64,000 nt of DNA from Aliiroseovarius sediminilitoris (GTDB taxonomy: Bacteria; Pseudomonadota; Alphaproteobacteria; Rhodobacterales; Rhodobacteraceae). The notes under the pieces were generated by a model. The model did not search any database. It had not been told where the DNA came from and saw nothing but the letters and a program-made list of their open reading frames with translations. Position 1 is the stretch's first letter; every line of letters starts with the position of its first letter. The stretch is taken from the NCBI RefSeq assembly GCF_900109955.1, contig NZ_FOJB01000001.1, forward strand, positions 1,922,001-1,986,000, given 5' to 3'. The position numbers and the translations under genes were made by a program. Below, piece after piece: positions 17,722 through 29,428 of this stretch.

Positions 17722-20367
17722 TCAGCCCGCGATGGCAGCTTCGGCTGCGGCCACAGCGGCTGCGGCACCCGAGAAGTCCAGCCCCCCGCCCTGCGCCAGT
17801 TCTGGGCGACCACCGCCACCCTTGCCGCCAAGTGCAGGCACAGCCGCTTTCACAAGGTCAACCGCCGACACACGGTCAGTCATATCCGGCGTCACCCCTG
17901 CGGCCACGGCGACCTTGCCGTCATTGTCCGAAATGATCAGAACTGCACCTGATCCAAGCGCATCTTTCTGTTCATTCACAAGCGTTTGCAGGTCTTTCCC
18001 GGCGACACCCGTTATGGTCATTGCAAGGAACTTCACGCCACCGATATCCTTGGCCTCCGCCCCTGCCCCCGCGACCTTCGCCAACTCGCGTTTCAACGCT
18101 GAAATCTCATTGTTCAGCGCCTTGCGGTCGTCCAACAACGCCTTGACGCGGTCCACAACCTCGTCCGGCTTGGCTTTCAACATGCCTTGCAGCTCCGAGG
18201 CGCGCGCGGCTTCTGCTTCGATATAGGCAACAGCAGCCTTGCCGGTCAGTGCTTCGATCCGGCGAATGCCCGCCGCGCTCGCGCCTTCGGACAGGATCAC
18301 GCATACGCCAATATCACCGGTCTGGCGGACATGAGTGCCACCGCACAGCTCGATGGAATAGGTCTGGCCATCAGTGCCCTTGCCGGTGGGCGAATGACCC
18401 ATCGAGACGACGCGCACTTCGTCGCCATATTTCTCGCCAAACAGCGCCTGCGCGCCAATCTCGCGCGCGTCATCCGGCGTCATGATCCGTGTTTCGACAG
18501 GCGCGTTCTGGCGAATATAGGTGTTCACCTCGCGGGCGATGTTGCTTAACTCCTGCGCCGAAACCGCCTTGTTGTGGCTGAAATCAAAGCGCAAACGATC
18601 CGGCGCATTTAACGACCCGCGTTGCGCAACGTGATCACCCAGCTCGTTTCGCAGGGCTTCATGCAGCAGGTGCGTGGCCGAGTGGTTGGCGCGGATCGCC
18701 GTGCGGCGCAGGTGTTCAACCGCCAGTTCGGCGCCCTGCCCCGTGGCAATCTCGCCCTCATCCACCTTGGCGAAATGGATGAACACATCCGCGACCTTTT
18801 TGGTCTCGGTGATATGGGCCGACCCGGTGTCAGTGCGGATCAGGCCGGTATCGCCCACCTGACCGCCAGCCTCGGCATAAAACGGCGTCTGGTTCACGAC
18901 AATCTGAACCTCGTCCCCGGATGTGGCCCGATCCGTCAATGCGCCGTCCGCGACAAGTGCCAGAACCTGCCCCTCGGCATGTTCGGTGTCATAGCCCAGA
19001 AATTCAGTCACGCCATGCTGTTCGGCCAGATCAAACCAGATGGTCGCATCCGCTGCTTCACCTGACCCCGACCATGCGGCCCGCGCACGCGCTTTTTGCT
19101 CTTCCATCGCGGCGTCAAAACCGGCCTGATCCACGCCACGTCCCTTTTCCCGCAGCGCATCCTGCGTCAGATCCAAGGGGAACCCATAGGTGTCATAGAG
19201 TTTGAATGCAGTTTCGCCGGGCAGTTCCGCACCTTCGGGCAGGCCTGACACCTCGTCATCCAGCAGTTTCAAACCGCGGTCGAGTGTCTTCTTGAACCGG
19301 GTTTCTTCGTTCAGAAGCGTTTCTTCGATCATTGTCTGGGCGCGGCCAAGTTCGGGATAGGCCTGACCCATCTGCGCCACCAATTCGGGCACAAGACGGT
19401 GCATTACCGGGTCTTGCGCGCCCAGCAGATGGGCGTGGCGCATCGCGCGGCGCATGATCCGGCGCAGCACATAGCCACGCCCTTCGTTCGAGGGCATCAC
19501 ACCGTCCGCCATCAAAAATGACGTCGAGCGCAAGTGGTCCGCAATCACCCGATGATGCACATTCTGATCGCCATAGGGGGCCACGTTCGTGACATGTGCC
19601 GATGCTTCGATCAGCGCTTTGAACAGGTCGGTGTCATAGTTGTCATGGCTGCCTTGTAGCAGCGCGCCGATCCGTTCCAACCCCATGCCGGTGTCGATGG
19701 ACTGCATGTCCAGCGCCTTCATTGAGCCATCTTCGAACTGTTCATTCTGCATGAAAACGATGTTCCAGATTTCAATGAACCGGTCGCCGTCTTCTTCTGC
19801 GCTGCCCGGAGGGCCACCCCAAATGTGATCGCCGTGATCATAGAAAATTTCGGTGCACGGCCCACAGGGACCGGTCGGCCCCATCTGCCAGAAATTGTCG
19901 GCCGTATCGATGCGAATGATCCGGTCCTCGGGCACGCCGACCTTTTTCCAGATCCCAAAGGCCTCATCGTCCGTGTGATAGACCGTGGTCAACAGGCGTT
20001 TTGGGTCAATCCCAAATTCCCTTGTGATCAGGTTCCACGCAAAGGGGATCGCTTCATCTTTGAAGTAATCTCCGAAACTGAAATTGCCCAGCATTTCGAA
20101 AAACGTGTGGTGGCGGGCTGTGTAACCGACATTGTCCAGATCATTATGTTTGCCGCCTGCGCGCACACATTTCTGTGCCGTAGTGGCGCGGGTATAGTCG
20201 CGGGTCTCAAGCCCCGTAAACAGGTTCTTGAACTGCACCATGCCCGAATTGACGAACATCAGCGTCGGATCGTTGCGCGGCACAAGGGGCGAGCTGTCCA
20301 CAACCGTGTGCCCGTTATCTTCGAAATATTTCAAAAAGGTGGAGCGGATGTCGTTAAGGCTGGCCAT
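17722..20367 (-). CDS. alaS: Alanyl-tRNA synthetase
   Basis: This 881-residue class II synthetase has the aminoacylation core at the N-terminus ([13 protein letters not shown], then [13 protein letters not shown]). The editing domain has its zinc/deacylase residues in [12 protein letters not shown] and the Cys/His of [13 protein letters not shown]-terminal DHHA1/C-Ala domain runs from about residue 740 and includes the glycine-rich [16 protein letters not shown]. The length is standard. It lies downstream of recA, a common proteobacterial order, but recX is not between them and recA has its own terminator. Confidence 0.98.
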   Translation of the reverse strand: MASLNDIRSTFLKYFEDNGHTVVDSSPLVPRNDPTLMFVNSGMVQFKNLFTGLETRDYTRATTAQKCVRAGGKHNDLDNVGYTARHHTFFEMLGNFSFGDYFKDEAIPFAWNLITREFGIDPKRLLTTVYHTDDEAFGIWKKVGVPEDRIIRIDTADNFWQMGPTGPCGPCTEIFYDHGDHIWGGPPGSAEEDGDRFIEIWNIVFMQNEQFEDGSMKALDMQSIDTGMGLERIGALLQGSHDNYDTDLFKALIEASAHVTNVAPYGDQNVHHRVIADHLRSTSFLMADGVMPSNEGRGYVLRRIMRRAMRHAHLLGAQDPVMHRLVPELVAQMGQAYPELGRAQTMIEETLLNEETRFKKTLDRGLKLLDDEVSGLPEGAELPGETAFKLYDTYGFPLDLTQDALREKGRGVDQAGFDAAMEEQKARARAAWSGSGEAADATIWFDLAEQHGVTEFLGYDTEHAEGQVLALVADGALTDRATSGDEVQIVVNQTPFYAEAGGQVGDTGLIRTDTGSAHITETKKVADVFIHFAKVDEGEIATGQGAELAVEHLRRTAIRANHSATHLLHEALRNELGDHVAQRGSLNAPDRLRFDFSHNKAVSAQELSNIAREVNTYIRQNAPVETRIMTPDDAREIGAQALFGEKYGDEVRVVSMGHSPTGKGTDGQTYSIELCGGTHVRQTGDIGVCVILSEGASAAGIRRIEALTGKAAVAYIEAEAARASELQGMLKAKPDEVVDRVKALLDDRKALNNEISALKRELAKVAGAGAEAKDIGGVKFLAMTITGVAGKDLQTLVNEQKDALGSGAVLIISDNDGKVAVAAGVTPDMTDRVSAVDLVKAAVPALGGKGGGGRPELAQGGGLDFSGAAAAVAAAEAAIAG

Positions 20368-20445
20368 GATATCTTATCTCTGAATGGGCGTTCACATTCA
20401 TTTACCTTTGCCAGCCCCCCCTGTCCACAGCCACCGACGCCCAAA

Positions 20446-20473
20446 AAGAAAAGGCCGGGTTCAGCCCGGCCTT
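20446..20473 (-). terminator. Intrinsic terminator of recA
   Basis: Stem AAGGCCGGG/CCCGGCCTT with a 5-nt loop. The minus strand continues with TTTTCTTTTT. It lies just past the recA stop codon and separates recA from alaS. Confidence 0.88.
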
Positions 20474-20494
20474 CCCAATATCATGTAGACGAGA

Positions 20495-21571
20495 TCACGC
20501 TTCCAAAAGCCCGTCGTCGTCATCATCTTTTTCCGCTTCCGGCATGTCGAAATCCAACCCGTGGGCGGCGCGGATCTTGTCTTCGATCTCAAGCGCGGTG
20601 CGGTTGTTTTCGCGCAGATAGGTCTTGGCGTTTTCCCGCCCCTGACCGATCCGTTCGTCACCATAGCTGAACCAGGCGCCGGACTTCTCGACCACGCCAG
20701 CTTTCACCCCAAGATCAAGAAGCTCGCCCATTTTCGAGATGCCTTCGCCATACATGATGTCGAATTCAACCTGCTTGAACGGCGGGGCCACCTTGTTCTT
20801 GACGACCTTGACGCGGGTTGCGTTGCCGACCACCTCGTCCCGGTCCTTGATCGCGCCGATCCGGCGGATGTCCAGCCGAACCGAGCTGTAGAATTTCAGT
20901 GCGTTGCCGCCCGATGTGGTTTCCGGGCTGCCGAACATGACACCGATCTTCATGCGGATCTGGTTTATGAAGATCACTGTGCATTTCGAACGCGAGATCG
21001 AGCCGGTCAGTTTGCGCATCGCCTGGCTCATCAACCGGGCTTGCACGCCGACATTGCTGTCGCCCATATCGCCTTCCAATTCGGACCGGGGCGTCAGCGC
21101 GGCGACCGAATCGACGACCACCATGCTCACCGCGCCCGACCGCACAAGCGTGTCGACAATCTCAAGCGCCTGTTCGCCCGTATCGGGTTGGCTGATCAGC
21201 AGTTCATCCAGATCAACGCCAAGTTTCTTGGCATATTGCGGGTCCAGAGCGTGCTCGGCATCCACGAAGGCACACACACCACCTTTTTTCTGTTCCTCGG
21301 CGACACAATGGAGCGTCAACGTGGTCTTGCCCGAGCTTTCGGGGCCGTAAATCTCGACAATGCGGCCTTTTGGCAGCCCGCCGATCCCCAGCGCAATATC
21401 CAGCCCCAGCGATCCGGTCGAGGTTGAAGCGATCTCGGCGACGGGATTGTCCGACCCCAGCTTCATGATCGACCCTTTGCCAAATTGTCGTTCGATCTGC
21501 GCCAGCGCGCTGTCGAGCGCCTTCTGTTTGTCACCGTCACGTTTCATATCAAAGATATCCGCCGTTGCCAT
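20495..21571 (-). CDS. recA: Recombinase RecA
   Basis: This 358-residue recombinase has Walker A in [10 protein letters not shown] (near residue 76), Walker B in [10 protein letters not shown], the L2 region with [17 protein letters not shown], and the usual acidic C-terminal tail (EAEKDDDDD). RecA drives strand exchange and LexA autocleavage. An SOS box 52-66 bp upstream of the ATG indicates LexA control. cckA is upstream on the same strand, but the 207-bp gap holding the SOS box makes recA an independent unit. Confidence 0.98.
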   Translation of the reverse strand: MATADIFDMKRDGDKQKALDSALAQIERQFGKGSIMKLGSDNPVAEIASTSTGSLGLDIALGIGGLPKGRIVEIYGPESSGKTTLTLHCVAEEQKKGGVCAFVDAEHALDPQYAKKLGVDLDELLISQPDTGEQALEIVDTLVRSGAVSMVVVDSVAALTPRSELEGDMGDSNVGVQARLMSQAMRKLTGSISRSKCTVIFINQIRMKIGVMFGSPETTSGGNALKFYSSVRLDIRRIGAIKDRDEVVGNATRVKVVKNKVAPPFKQVEFDIMYGEGISKMGELLDLGVKAGVVEKSGAWFSYGDERIGQGRENAKTYLRENNRTALEIEDKIRAAHGLDFDMPEAEKDDDDDGLLEA

Positions 21572-21622
21572 TTGTTATCATCCCTTATTTCACACCCGCG
21601 AACGGGCGGCAATCATGCTCGT

Positions 21623-21637
21623 GTTCTGCTCTTGTTC
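21623..21637 (-). promoter_or_regulatory. LexA/SOS box of recA
   Basis: The minus strand reads GAACAAGAGCAGAAC, that is GAAC-N7-GAAC (GTTC-N7-GTTC on the plus strand). This is the direct-repeat LexA operator of Alphaproteobacteria. It is centred about 59 bp upstream of the recA start codon, the expected place. Confidence 0.88.
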
Positions 21638-21778
21638 TCATATGCCGTTATGAGCACAAAATAAGAACATTTCAAGTTATGTTTTCATTATTAAGTTTGA
21701 CGGGGAATGGTAAGCAAAGGGTTAACGATCAATTTTCAGGTGCGGACAGAGTTGGACACCCTGTCTGTTATGTCGGCA

Positions 21779-24295
21779 TCAGTGCAGTTGTCTTTGCACC
21801 GTCGCGGTCAGATCGGTCAGAGAGAACGGCTTGGGCAAAAACACGGAATTGGGAATGCGTGACTGATGTTCAGATACCGAATCTTCAGCGTAACCTGATA
21901 CGAACACAACCTTCACACCCGGCCGATCCTCCAGCGCCTTTGCCACCCAAGTCGGGCCATCCATACCGGGCATGATGACATCGGTGACAAAGACATCAAC
22001 CGACAATGTCGTGTCTTCCAGTGTTTTCAGGGCTTCCTCGGCATTCTCGGCCTCCAGCACCGTGAACCCCCTCATTCGCAAAGCACGCGACGCGAAGGCG
22101 CGCACCGGAGCTTCGTCTTCCACCAGCAAGACGATGTTATCTTTTACGTCGTCCAGGTCGTGAGTGGGTTTGGGAATGGATGCGGTCACGGGCGTCGGGG
22201 GCTGCTTTATTGATTGACCCAGAAAACCATCGCTGGCTTGGGACGGTCGGATCGGCCCCTTCAGGGTCACGGTCTCAGCAGCCAGAACGATCTGATCATC
22301 AACCGTCAGGGCATCCAACGTGGCCTGAATCTGATCGTCGCCCTGATCATCAATGGCATCCACCTGATCTGCTGAAACCTCTTCACCCGGCACGTCTTGC
22401 TCGTCGCTCTCCTGACACACCGGGAAATACAGCGTGAAAGTCGATCCGGCACCGGGGATTGAATCGACAAAGATAAACCCGCCCATCTGCTTCACGATGC
22501 CATAGGCCATCGACAGCCCAAGACCGGTGCCTTTACCTGCCCCTTTCGTGGTGAAGAACGGCTCGAATATCTTGCTGAGCTTGTCGGCGGGAATGCCCGT
22601 GCCCTGGTCGATCACACGGATCGTGACATAATCGCCAGCCGGCACGGTTGCCCGGTCGCGGTGCATCGCCTGCTCCACTGTGACATTTCGGGTTTCGACA
22701 CGGATTTCGCCACCATCCTGCATGGCGTCGCGGGCGTTGACCACAAGGTTCATGATCACCTGATCCAATTGGCGGCGGTCGGCACGGATCGGCATCAGAT
22801 TGCGGTCGTGATCCAGATCGAGCGACACTTTCTCGCCGACCAGACGGTTGAGCAGATGTGTCAGATCCGAAAGAGACTCGGTCAGGGCCAATTTTTCGGG
22901 GCACAAGGTTTGCTTGCGCGAAAAGGCCAGCAATTGGCGCACAAGTGCCGCGGCGCGATTGGCATTCTGATGGATTTGCGACAGGTCTGAATATTCAGGA
23001 TCGTTTTCATCGCGACCCAGCAACAGAAGATCACAATGCCCCGAAATGGCCGTCAGCAAATTGTTGAAATCATGCGCCACACCACCAGCCAGCTGTCCGA
23101 TCGCTTCCATTTTCTGGCTCTGAACGAACTGCGCCTCGAGCGTCTTCAGCTCGGTCGCGTCTTGCAACACGGCGACCAGCGCACGGCCCGCCTCATCCGC
23201 GACCTGCCCCAGAGAGATTTGCAGGAACACATCCTCATCCGGTTTCACCGCGCGCACGACCTCAGCCCGCCCGAGATGCCGCCCGGCATGCGCCTCACGC
23301 AGCCATTCGGACACCGGGCGCCCCAATCCTTCGACCTGATCTGCCAGTTGCGTGCCGATGGCGTTTTCATCGCCCAAGAGCCCGCGCGCGCGACGATTGG
23401 CCATGATGATCGCACCCGTTGTGTCCAACTTGATCAACGGCACTGGCAGGCTTTCGATAAAGGCCCATTCTTCATTGGTAATGGCGGGACCGGCCGGTGG
23501 CGGAAGAAGATAGATCTCCCGCCTGCCGGCGCTGATCTCCAACTCGCAAACAAACGCGGGCACAGGACCATTCTTGGCCGAAACCTGCATCACCGCCCCT
23601 GCCTTTAGGGGCAATTCCGTAAACACGCGGTCCAGAGTGGTTTCGCGGCCGCCCAACAAGCGGCGAGCGGATTCATTCATAAACAGAATGGTGCCGGATT
23701 TCGACACGATCATCATTGGAAGGCTGATATGTTCGCCGGTGCGCCCGCCCTGTCCGCGTTCGCCAAATTCTTCCAACCGCCACAGGAACCCGCTGCCGGC
23801 AAGTGTGTGCACCGAAAGCCGCACATGTCCGCGCCTCAAGACGACATCTTCGCAGGCCGCCCCCTTGGCCTGGGCTTTGTTTTGCAACCGAAACAGAACC
23901 GAAGCAGGCGCTGCAAACATGTCGTTCACAGTGCTGGCCAAGGTCGCCCCGAGCTGTTGTCCGAAAGCCGCGGTCGCGGCGACATTCTGATAGCGGATCA
24001 TCCCGTCGGCATCGGTTGCAAAAGTGGCCGCGCCGTCACGATCGGCAAACCGCTTCACGGTTCGAAACATCGTTCTTTGCTGGCGGTGGTGATGCGCAGT
24101 CAACACCGTGACGGTCAACGCGAGTGACAGAAAGGTCAGCCCGATCAGCAACAGGGTCAACCCCGCCACCGGCAAGCTAACGAACCAGGCCGCACCGACA
24201 GAAAGCACCGCAAGAGAGAGCAAGTATCCGACCCGCTGCGATAAGCGCAGGGCGATTTCGGTCAATGGATTGGACGACAAGTCAGCGTACGACAC
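21779..24295 (-). CDS. cckA: Hybrid histidine kinase CckA
   Basis: This 838-residue sensor kinase phosphorylates CtrA and CpdR through ChpT. Two transmembrane helices (about residues 22-62) are followed by three PAS-like sections (about 75-180, 190-265 and 275-385). The HisKA box has His408 in GGVAHDFNNLLTA. The HATPase domain has NLVVNARDAM and GKGTGLGLSMAYGIV. A variable acidic linker follows, then a receiver domain with Asp772 in TDVIMPGMDG. The HDFNN box and C-terminal receiver are typical of CckA. A CtrA-type site lies about 50-65 bp upstream, which suggests feedback. Confidence 0.93.
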   Translation of the reverse strand: MSYADLSSNPLTEIALRLSQRVGYLLSLAVLSVGAAWFVSLPVAGLTLLLIGLTFLSLALTVTVLTAHHHRQQRTMFRTVKRFADRDGAATFATDADGMIRYQNVAATAAFGQQLGATLASTVNDMFAAPASVLFRLQNKAQAKGAACEDVVLRRGHVRLSVHTLAGSGFLWRLEEFGERGQGGRTGEHISLPMMIVSKSGTILFMNESARRLLGGRETTLDRVFTELPLKAGAVMQVSAKNGPVPAFVCELEISAGRREIYLLPPPAGPAITNEEWAFIESLPVPLIKLDTTGAIIMANRRARGLLGDENAIGTQLADQVEGLGRPVSEWLREAHAGRHLGRAEVVRAVKPDEDVFLQISLGQVADEAGRALVAVLQDATELKTLEAQFVQSQKMEAIGQLAGGVAHDFNNLLTAISGHCDLLLLGRDENDPEYSDLSQIHQNANRAAALVRQLLAFSRKQTLCPEKLALTESLSDLTHLLNRLVGEKVSLDLDHDRNLMPIRADRRQLDQVIMNLVVNARDAMQDGGEIRVETRNVTVEQAMHRDRATVPAGDYVTIRVIDQGTGIPADKLSKIFEPFFTTKGAGKGTGLGLSMAYGIVKQMGGFIFVDSIPGAGSTFTLYFPVCQESDEQDVPGEEVSADQVDAIDDQGDDQIQATLDALTVDDQIVLAAETVTLKGPIRPSQASDGFLGQSIKQPPTPVTASIPKPTHDLDDVKDNIVLLVEDEAPVRAFASRALRMRGFTVLEAENAEEALKTLEDTTLSVDVFVTDVIMPGMDGPTWVAKALEDRPGVKVVFVSGYAEDSVSEHQSRIPNSVFLPKPFSLTDLTATVQRQLH

Positions 24296-24344
24296 AGAGA
24301 TCCCCTTTTTCAGAATCGGCCCCCCGGTTATTGCCCGTGGTCGG

Positions 24345-24359
24345 TTAAGCGCCGATTAA
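24345..24359. promoter_or_regulatory. CtrA-type binding site upstream of cckA
   Basis: TTAA-GCGCCGA-TTAA is an exact TTAA-N7-TTAA, the full CtrA consensus of Alphaproteobacteria. It lies 50-64 bp upstream of the cckA ATG in the 105-bp gap after the RsmB-like gene. I came across no other copy, though I did not search every base of the window for it. Confidence 0.65.
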
Positions 24360-24400
24360 TGAGATCTAGGTTAACAACCTGTGATTGTCTTTGCCAAGCC

Positions 24401-25561
24401 CTACATTCGCTTTAGTCGCGCAACATAGAACCCATCGCCGCCGTCGAGAGGCGAAAACTGGGCTTCGAGGTCGATGGCGAAGCCGGACTGTTCTGCTATG
24501 AACCAATTCACTTGCGCCCGGTTCTCAGCATCCAGTAGCGAACAGGTCGCATAGGCAATCGCCCCGTCGGGTGCAGTTTGGGTCGGAAGCTGCGACAAAA
24601 CCGTCTGCTGGGTATCCAAGAGGCCGGCGAACCTTTCACGCGTCATCAGCCATTTTCCCTGCGGTGCACGACGCCATGATCCGCTACCGGAACAGGGCGC
24701 GTCGGCAAACACCAGATCGAACGTCCCGAAATCACCCAGCCTGTCCGGTGTGGCAATCTGGATTTGGCATCCCGCCCGCTTAGCCCGCGCCGGAATATCC
24801 TTCATCCGTGCAGGCGAAATGTCGTGCGCCACGACTTCGGCCCCGAGAGCGGCCAGCGCCAACGCTTTCCCGCCGCCACCCGCGCAGAAATCCAGAACGC
24901 GCAGACCCGGTGCGATCTGCAAGGCCTCGACCACGGCTTGCGAGGCGGCGTCCTGAAGCTCTACCAACCCATCAAGGAAGGCGCGTGAGCTATTGATATT
25001 GCGGTGATTTTCCAAAACTTCCAACGCCGTCGAAGCAAGCGGGTGCGGGCGCGTCACGATCCCATCCTCCGCCAATTGGCTCTGCGCCTGATCCAAGTTT
25101 GCGCGGGCACTGTTGACCCGTAGGAAGACGGGCGCGCGGTGGCGCAGCGCCTCCAGCACGTCATCTGACCTGTCACCAAGACTTTGATCGAAGTGGGGCA
25201 GCATCCAGTCCGGACAATCAAGGCGCGCGGCGCGCGAGAGGTCGCCGCCGGACACGCGTTCCTGATCGGCCAGAACTGCGGGGGCGTGGCCTACACCTGT
25301 GAACAGCGTGTCGGGGTCGATCCCCTGTCCCCGCAAAAGACCGATCATGACCGCACGACCCGTCATTCCGCCACCCAAACCAGCCGAAGAACGCAACCGC
25401 CGAAGCGCGTCAAACACGTGGTCACGGATCGCCGCGCGGTCTTTCGACCCTGCAAAACGATGCCCCCGCGCCCAGCCGGTCAGGGCTTGTTCCGCCGGAG
25501 TGCCAGAAAGATGGATATCAAGGATGTCGATGGCCGCTGCGACGCGGGCGCCGGGCGTCAC
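24401..25561 (-). CDS. RsmB-like rRNA m5C methyltransferase (NOL1/NOP2/Sun family)
   Basis: This 386-residue SAM-dependent cytosine-5 RNA methyltransferase has an N-terminal NusB-like helical region (about residues 1-130). The Rossmann core follows with the SAM motif LDFCAGGGGKAL. The two family cysteines are both present: DAPCSGSGSWRR (product release) and the catalytic YATCSLLDAEN (Cys340). The most likely target is 16S rRNA, as for RsmB, but several paralogues exist in Alphaproteobacteria. guaB lies 48 bp upstream on the same strand, so the two may be cotranscribed. Confidence 0.87.
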   Translation of the reverse strand: MTPGARVAAAIDILDIHLSGTPAEQALTGWARGHRFAGSKDRAAIRDHVFDALRRLRSSAGLGGGMTGRAVMIGLLRGQGIDPDTLFTGVGHAPAVLADQERVSGGDLSRAARLDCPDWMLPHFDQSLGDRSDDVLEALRHRAPVFLRVNSARANLDQAQSQLAEDGIVTRPHPLASTALEVLENHRNINSSRAFLDGLVELQDAASQAVVEALQIAPGLRVLDFCAGGGGKALALAALGAEVVAHDISPARMKDIPARAKRAGCQIQIATPDRLGDFGTFDLVFADAPCSGSGSWRRAPQGKWLMTRERFAGLLDTQQTVLSQLPTQTAPDGAIAYATCSLLDAENRAQVNWFIAEQSGFAIDLEAQFSPLDGGDGFYVARLKRM

Positions 25562-25609
25562 CGCCCTGCTCCGAAAACATTAACAAAGCGCCACAACCTC
25601 ATGATATTC

Positions 25610-27094
<1,485 letters not shown>

Positions 27095-27255
27095 CTATCT
27101 CATGGAGCGGGCGGTTTGGAAAGGGGAACGCCCGACATTTCTGCGCTTTGCCGGAAAAATCGCGATTGTCCACCAATGAGACAACGTTTGACAACCCAAC
27201 GCGGGCAAGAAAAGCTTGCTTCAACACTGTCAGCAGGTGGATCGGAGACAGGCCA

Positions 27256-28074
27256 ATGAATGATCAGAACCGCGGGGCTGCGTTTCGCGTCCTGCACCAA
27301 AAGGGAAATCCGTTTATTCTGGCCAATGCCTGGGACATTGGCAGCGCCAAAATGCTCGCGGGTTTTGGGGCGCAGGCCATTGGCACCTCGTCCGCCGCGC
27401 ATGCCTTCACTCTGGGGCGTCCCGATATGGGTCATGTCAGCCGGGAGGAGGCATTGGCCCATGCGCAGGATCTGGTCGCCGCCGTGACCATTCCGGTGTC
27501 CGGCGATTTCGAAAACGGCTTTGGCGATGATCCCGACACTTGCGCCGAAACCGTGCGCCTGTCTTACCAGGCGGGACTGGCGGGTATCTCGATCGAGGAT
27601 ACCGCCTTGCCCGCAGCCACGCCATATGATCGCCCGTTTGCCATCGAACGGATCAAGGCCGCCGCCGCCGCCGCCCGCGCCCTGCCCGGCGATTTCATCC
27701 TTGTGGCGCGGGCCGATGGGGTGATGAACGGGCAGTATGATCTGGAAGAAGCGCTAGCCCGGATTGCCGGGTACGAAGCTTCTGGGGCGGATTGCGTCTA
27801 TGTCCCCTTTCCCGGCACGTTGGCGGATCAGGCGCTGGTCTGTGCGGCCACAAAGCTGCCGGTCAATGCGCTGGCGGCAGGACCAATGTCGCAGGCTGGT
27901 CGCGCCGATCTGGCACAGGCGGGTGTGGCGCGTATATCGCTTGGATCAGCGCTGGCTCGCGTGACCCACCGTGTCATCCACGACGCGGCGCAGGCCATGT
28001 TTGAAACCGGGGATTTTTCGATGTTGGGCACGGGGATGCCGGGCAGCGAGGTCGATGCGCTGTTGCAATCCTGA
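27256..28074 (+). CDS. Isocitrate lyase/PEP mutase superfamily protein
   Basis: This 272-residue barrel enzyme has the family metal-site segments SGDFENGFGDDP, AGISIEDT and LVARADG. It lacks the KKCGH motif of true isocitrate lyase and is short. That places it with PEP mutase, oxaloacetate hydrolase or methylisocitrate lyase-like proteins annotated as carboxyvinyl-carboxyphosphonate phosphorylmutase. No phosphonate genes are nearby, so the substrate is open. The ATG at 27256 is preceded by GGAGACAGG. The frame is open further upstream, but that part lies in the intergenic region opposite guaB. Confidence 0.82.
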   Translation: MNDQNRGAAFRVLHQKGNPFILANAWDIGSAKMLAGFGAQAIGTSSAAHAFTLGRPDMGHVSREEALAHAQDLVAAVTIPVSGDFENGFGDDPDTCAETVRLSYQAGLAGISIEDTALPAATPYDRPFAIERIKAAAAAARALPGDFILVARADGVMNGQYDLEEALARIAGYEASGADCVYVPFPGTLADQALVCAATKLPVNALAAGPMSQAGRADLAQAGVARISLGSALARVTHRVIHDAAQAMFETGDFSMLGTGMPGSEVDALLQS

Positions 28075-28080
28075 CGGCTG

Positions 28081-29250
28081 CTAGATCCGCGTCACATCGG
28101 CGTCATAGATCCAGCGGAACCGATTGAACACCTGTTGCGGGGCCAGTCGTCCGGCCAGCCGCAATGCCCCGTGCCCCACGCGCCGCGCAAGCGGGTTGGC
28201 ATAGTGGTAATTGCGGGCGTTCTTGCCCGCCGCCGCCACGATCTTCTCGCAGCGGTCGCGGCGCAGAGACTGATAACGTTGCGGTCCCGCGTCCAGCCCG
28301 TCGCGATCCAGACAGGCCGCAAGCACCCACGCATCTTCGATTGCCATAACCGCGCCCTGCGCCATGAAGGGCAAGGTCGGGTGGGCCGCATCCCCCAGAA
28401 GTGCGCAATGGCCATAGTGCCAGTTCAACGCCACCGGATGGCGGAACAATCCCCACAGATGCGCCGTCTCGACCCGCTCCAGAAGCGCTTGGGCATCGTC
28501 GCAGAAGCCGCTGAACGCCGCACGCAGGTTGTCGGGGTCATCGTGATGGTTCCACCCCTCGTCTGCCCATGCGCTGCGCTCTTCGACTGCGACAAGGTTC
28601 ACCATCGTGCCATTGCGCAACGGATAAGTCACCAAATGCCGTCCGGGGCCCATGAACACCGTCGCCTCGGCGGGTTCCCTGCCGGTCGCGGGCACAGTCG
28701 CGCGCCACGCCACCTGCCCGGTGAAGAAGGGCGCGCGAGCCCCGTTCATTGCGCTGTGGACGACGGATCGCAACCCATCGGCACCGATAAGAAACGCCAT
28801 CTCCTGCGCCGGTTCGCCTGTGACTTTCACGCGCGCCGTGGTCAGGCTGGGTGTGACGCGCTCGACCCGCGTCCCGCACTGGATTGCCACCCCGGCATCG
28901 CGCGCGGCTTCCGCCAGAAGATCAATCAGATCGGCGCGATGAAACAGCAAGAAGCTCGCGCCCGGAGCCACTTTCTCGAAGTTGAAATCAATCACTTCGT
29001 GACCCGAGACACCATCGCGCAGCCAGACCCCGGTGCCCCGCACGGCACGGGCACGGGCCGCGTCGCCCAGACCCAGCGCATCCAGAACGCGCACGCCATT
29101 GGGACTGATTTGCAGCCCTGCGCCCACCTCGGTTATCTCAGGGGCTTGCTCCAACACGGTGACGTTCGCGCCGCGTTGCGCCAAGGCCACGGCCGCCGTC
29201 AGCCCGCCGATCCCTGCTCCAAGGATGGTGACGTTCTGTCCTGCGATCAT
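28081..29250 (-). CDS. FAD-dependent aromatic monooxygenase-like protein
   Basis: This 389-residue group A flavoprotein hydroxylase has the dinucleotide motif VTILGAGIGGLTAA at the N-terminus, the second FAD motif GDAAHPTLPFMAQGA near residue 285, and the internal LIGADGLRS motif. It resembles salicylate or 3-hydroxybenzoate 6-hydroxylases. No ring-cleavage genes are adjacent and the upstream gene faces the other way, so the substrate is unknown. Its stop lies 7 bp from the convergent PEP-mutase-like gene. Confidence 0.85.
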   Translation of the reverse strand: MIAGQNVTILGAGIGGLTAAVALAQRGANVTVLEQAPEITEVGAGLQISPNGVRVLDALGLGDAARARAVRGTGVWLRDGVSGHEVIDFNFEKVAPGASFLLFHRADLIDLLAEAARDAGVAIQCGTRVERVTPSLTTARVKVTGEPAQEMAFLIGADGLRSVVHSAMNGARAPFFTGQVAWRATVPATGREPAEATVFMGPGRHLVTYPLRNGTMVNLVAVEERSAWADEGWNHHDDPDNLRAAFSGFCDDAQALLERVETAHLWGLFRHPVALNWHYGHCALLGDAAHPTLPFMAQGAVMAIEDAWVLAACLDRDGLDAGPQRYQSLRRDRCEKIVAAAGKNARNYHYANPLARRVGHGALRLAGRLAPQQVFNRFRWIYDADVTRI

Positions 29251-29332
29251 AGCGTTGTGCTCCTCGGCGGATATTGATCCATTTCACAGTCCGGCTGGTT
29301 TGGTGTCATAGCACATGACGACAAGGCAAAAG

Positions 29333-29361
29333 AAAAGGCGCCGGGTTCTCCAGCGCCTTTT
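29333..29361 (-). terminator. Intrinsic terminator of dksA
   Basis: Stem AAAAGGCGC/GCGCCTTTT with an 11-nt loop. The minus strand continues TTTTCTTTTG. It lies about 70 bp past the dksA stop codon. Confidence 0.82.
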
Positions 29362-29428
29362 GTCATGGTTCAGGGCGTCATGCCACGCGACAAGTGCGCC
29401 CATCCCGTTATTTTCAGCGGTCCGCGGC

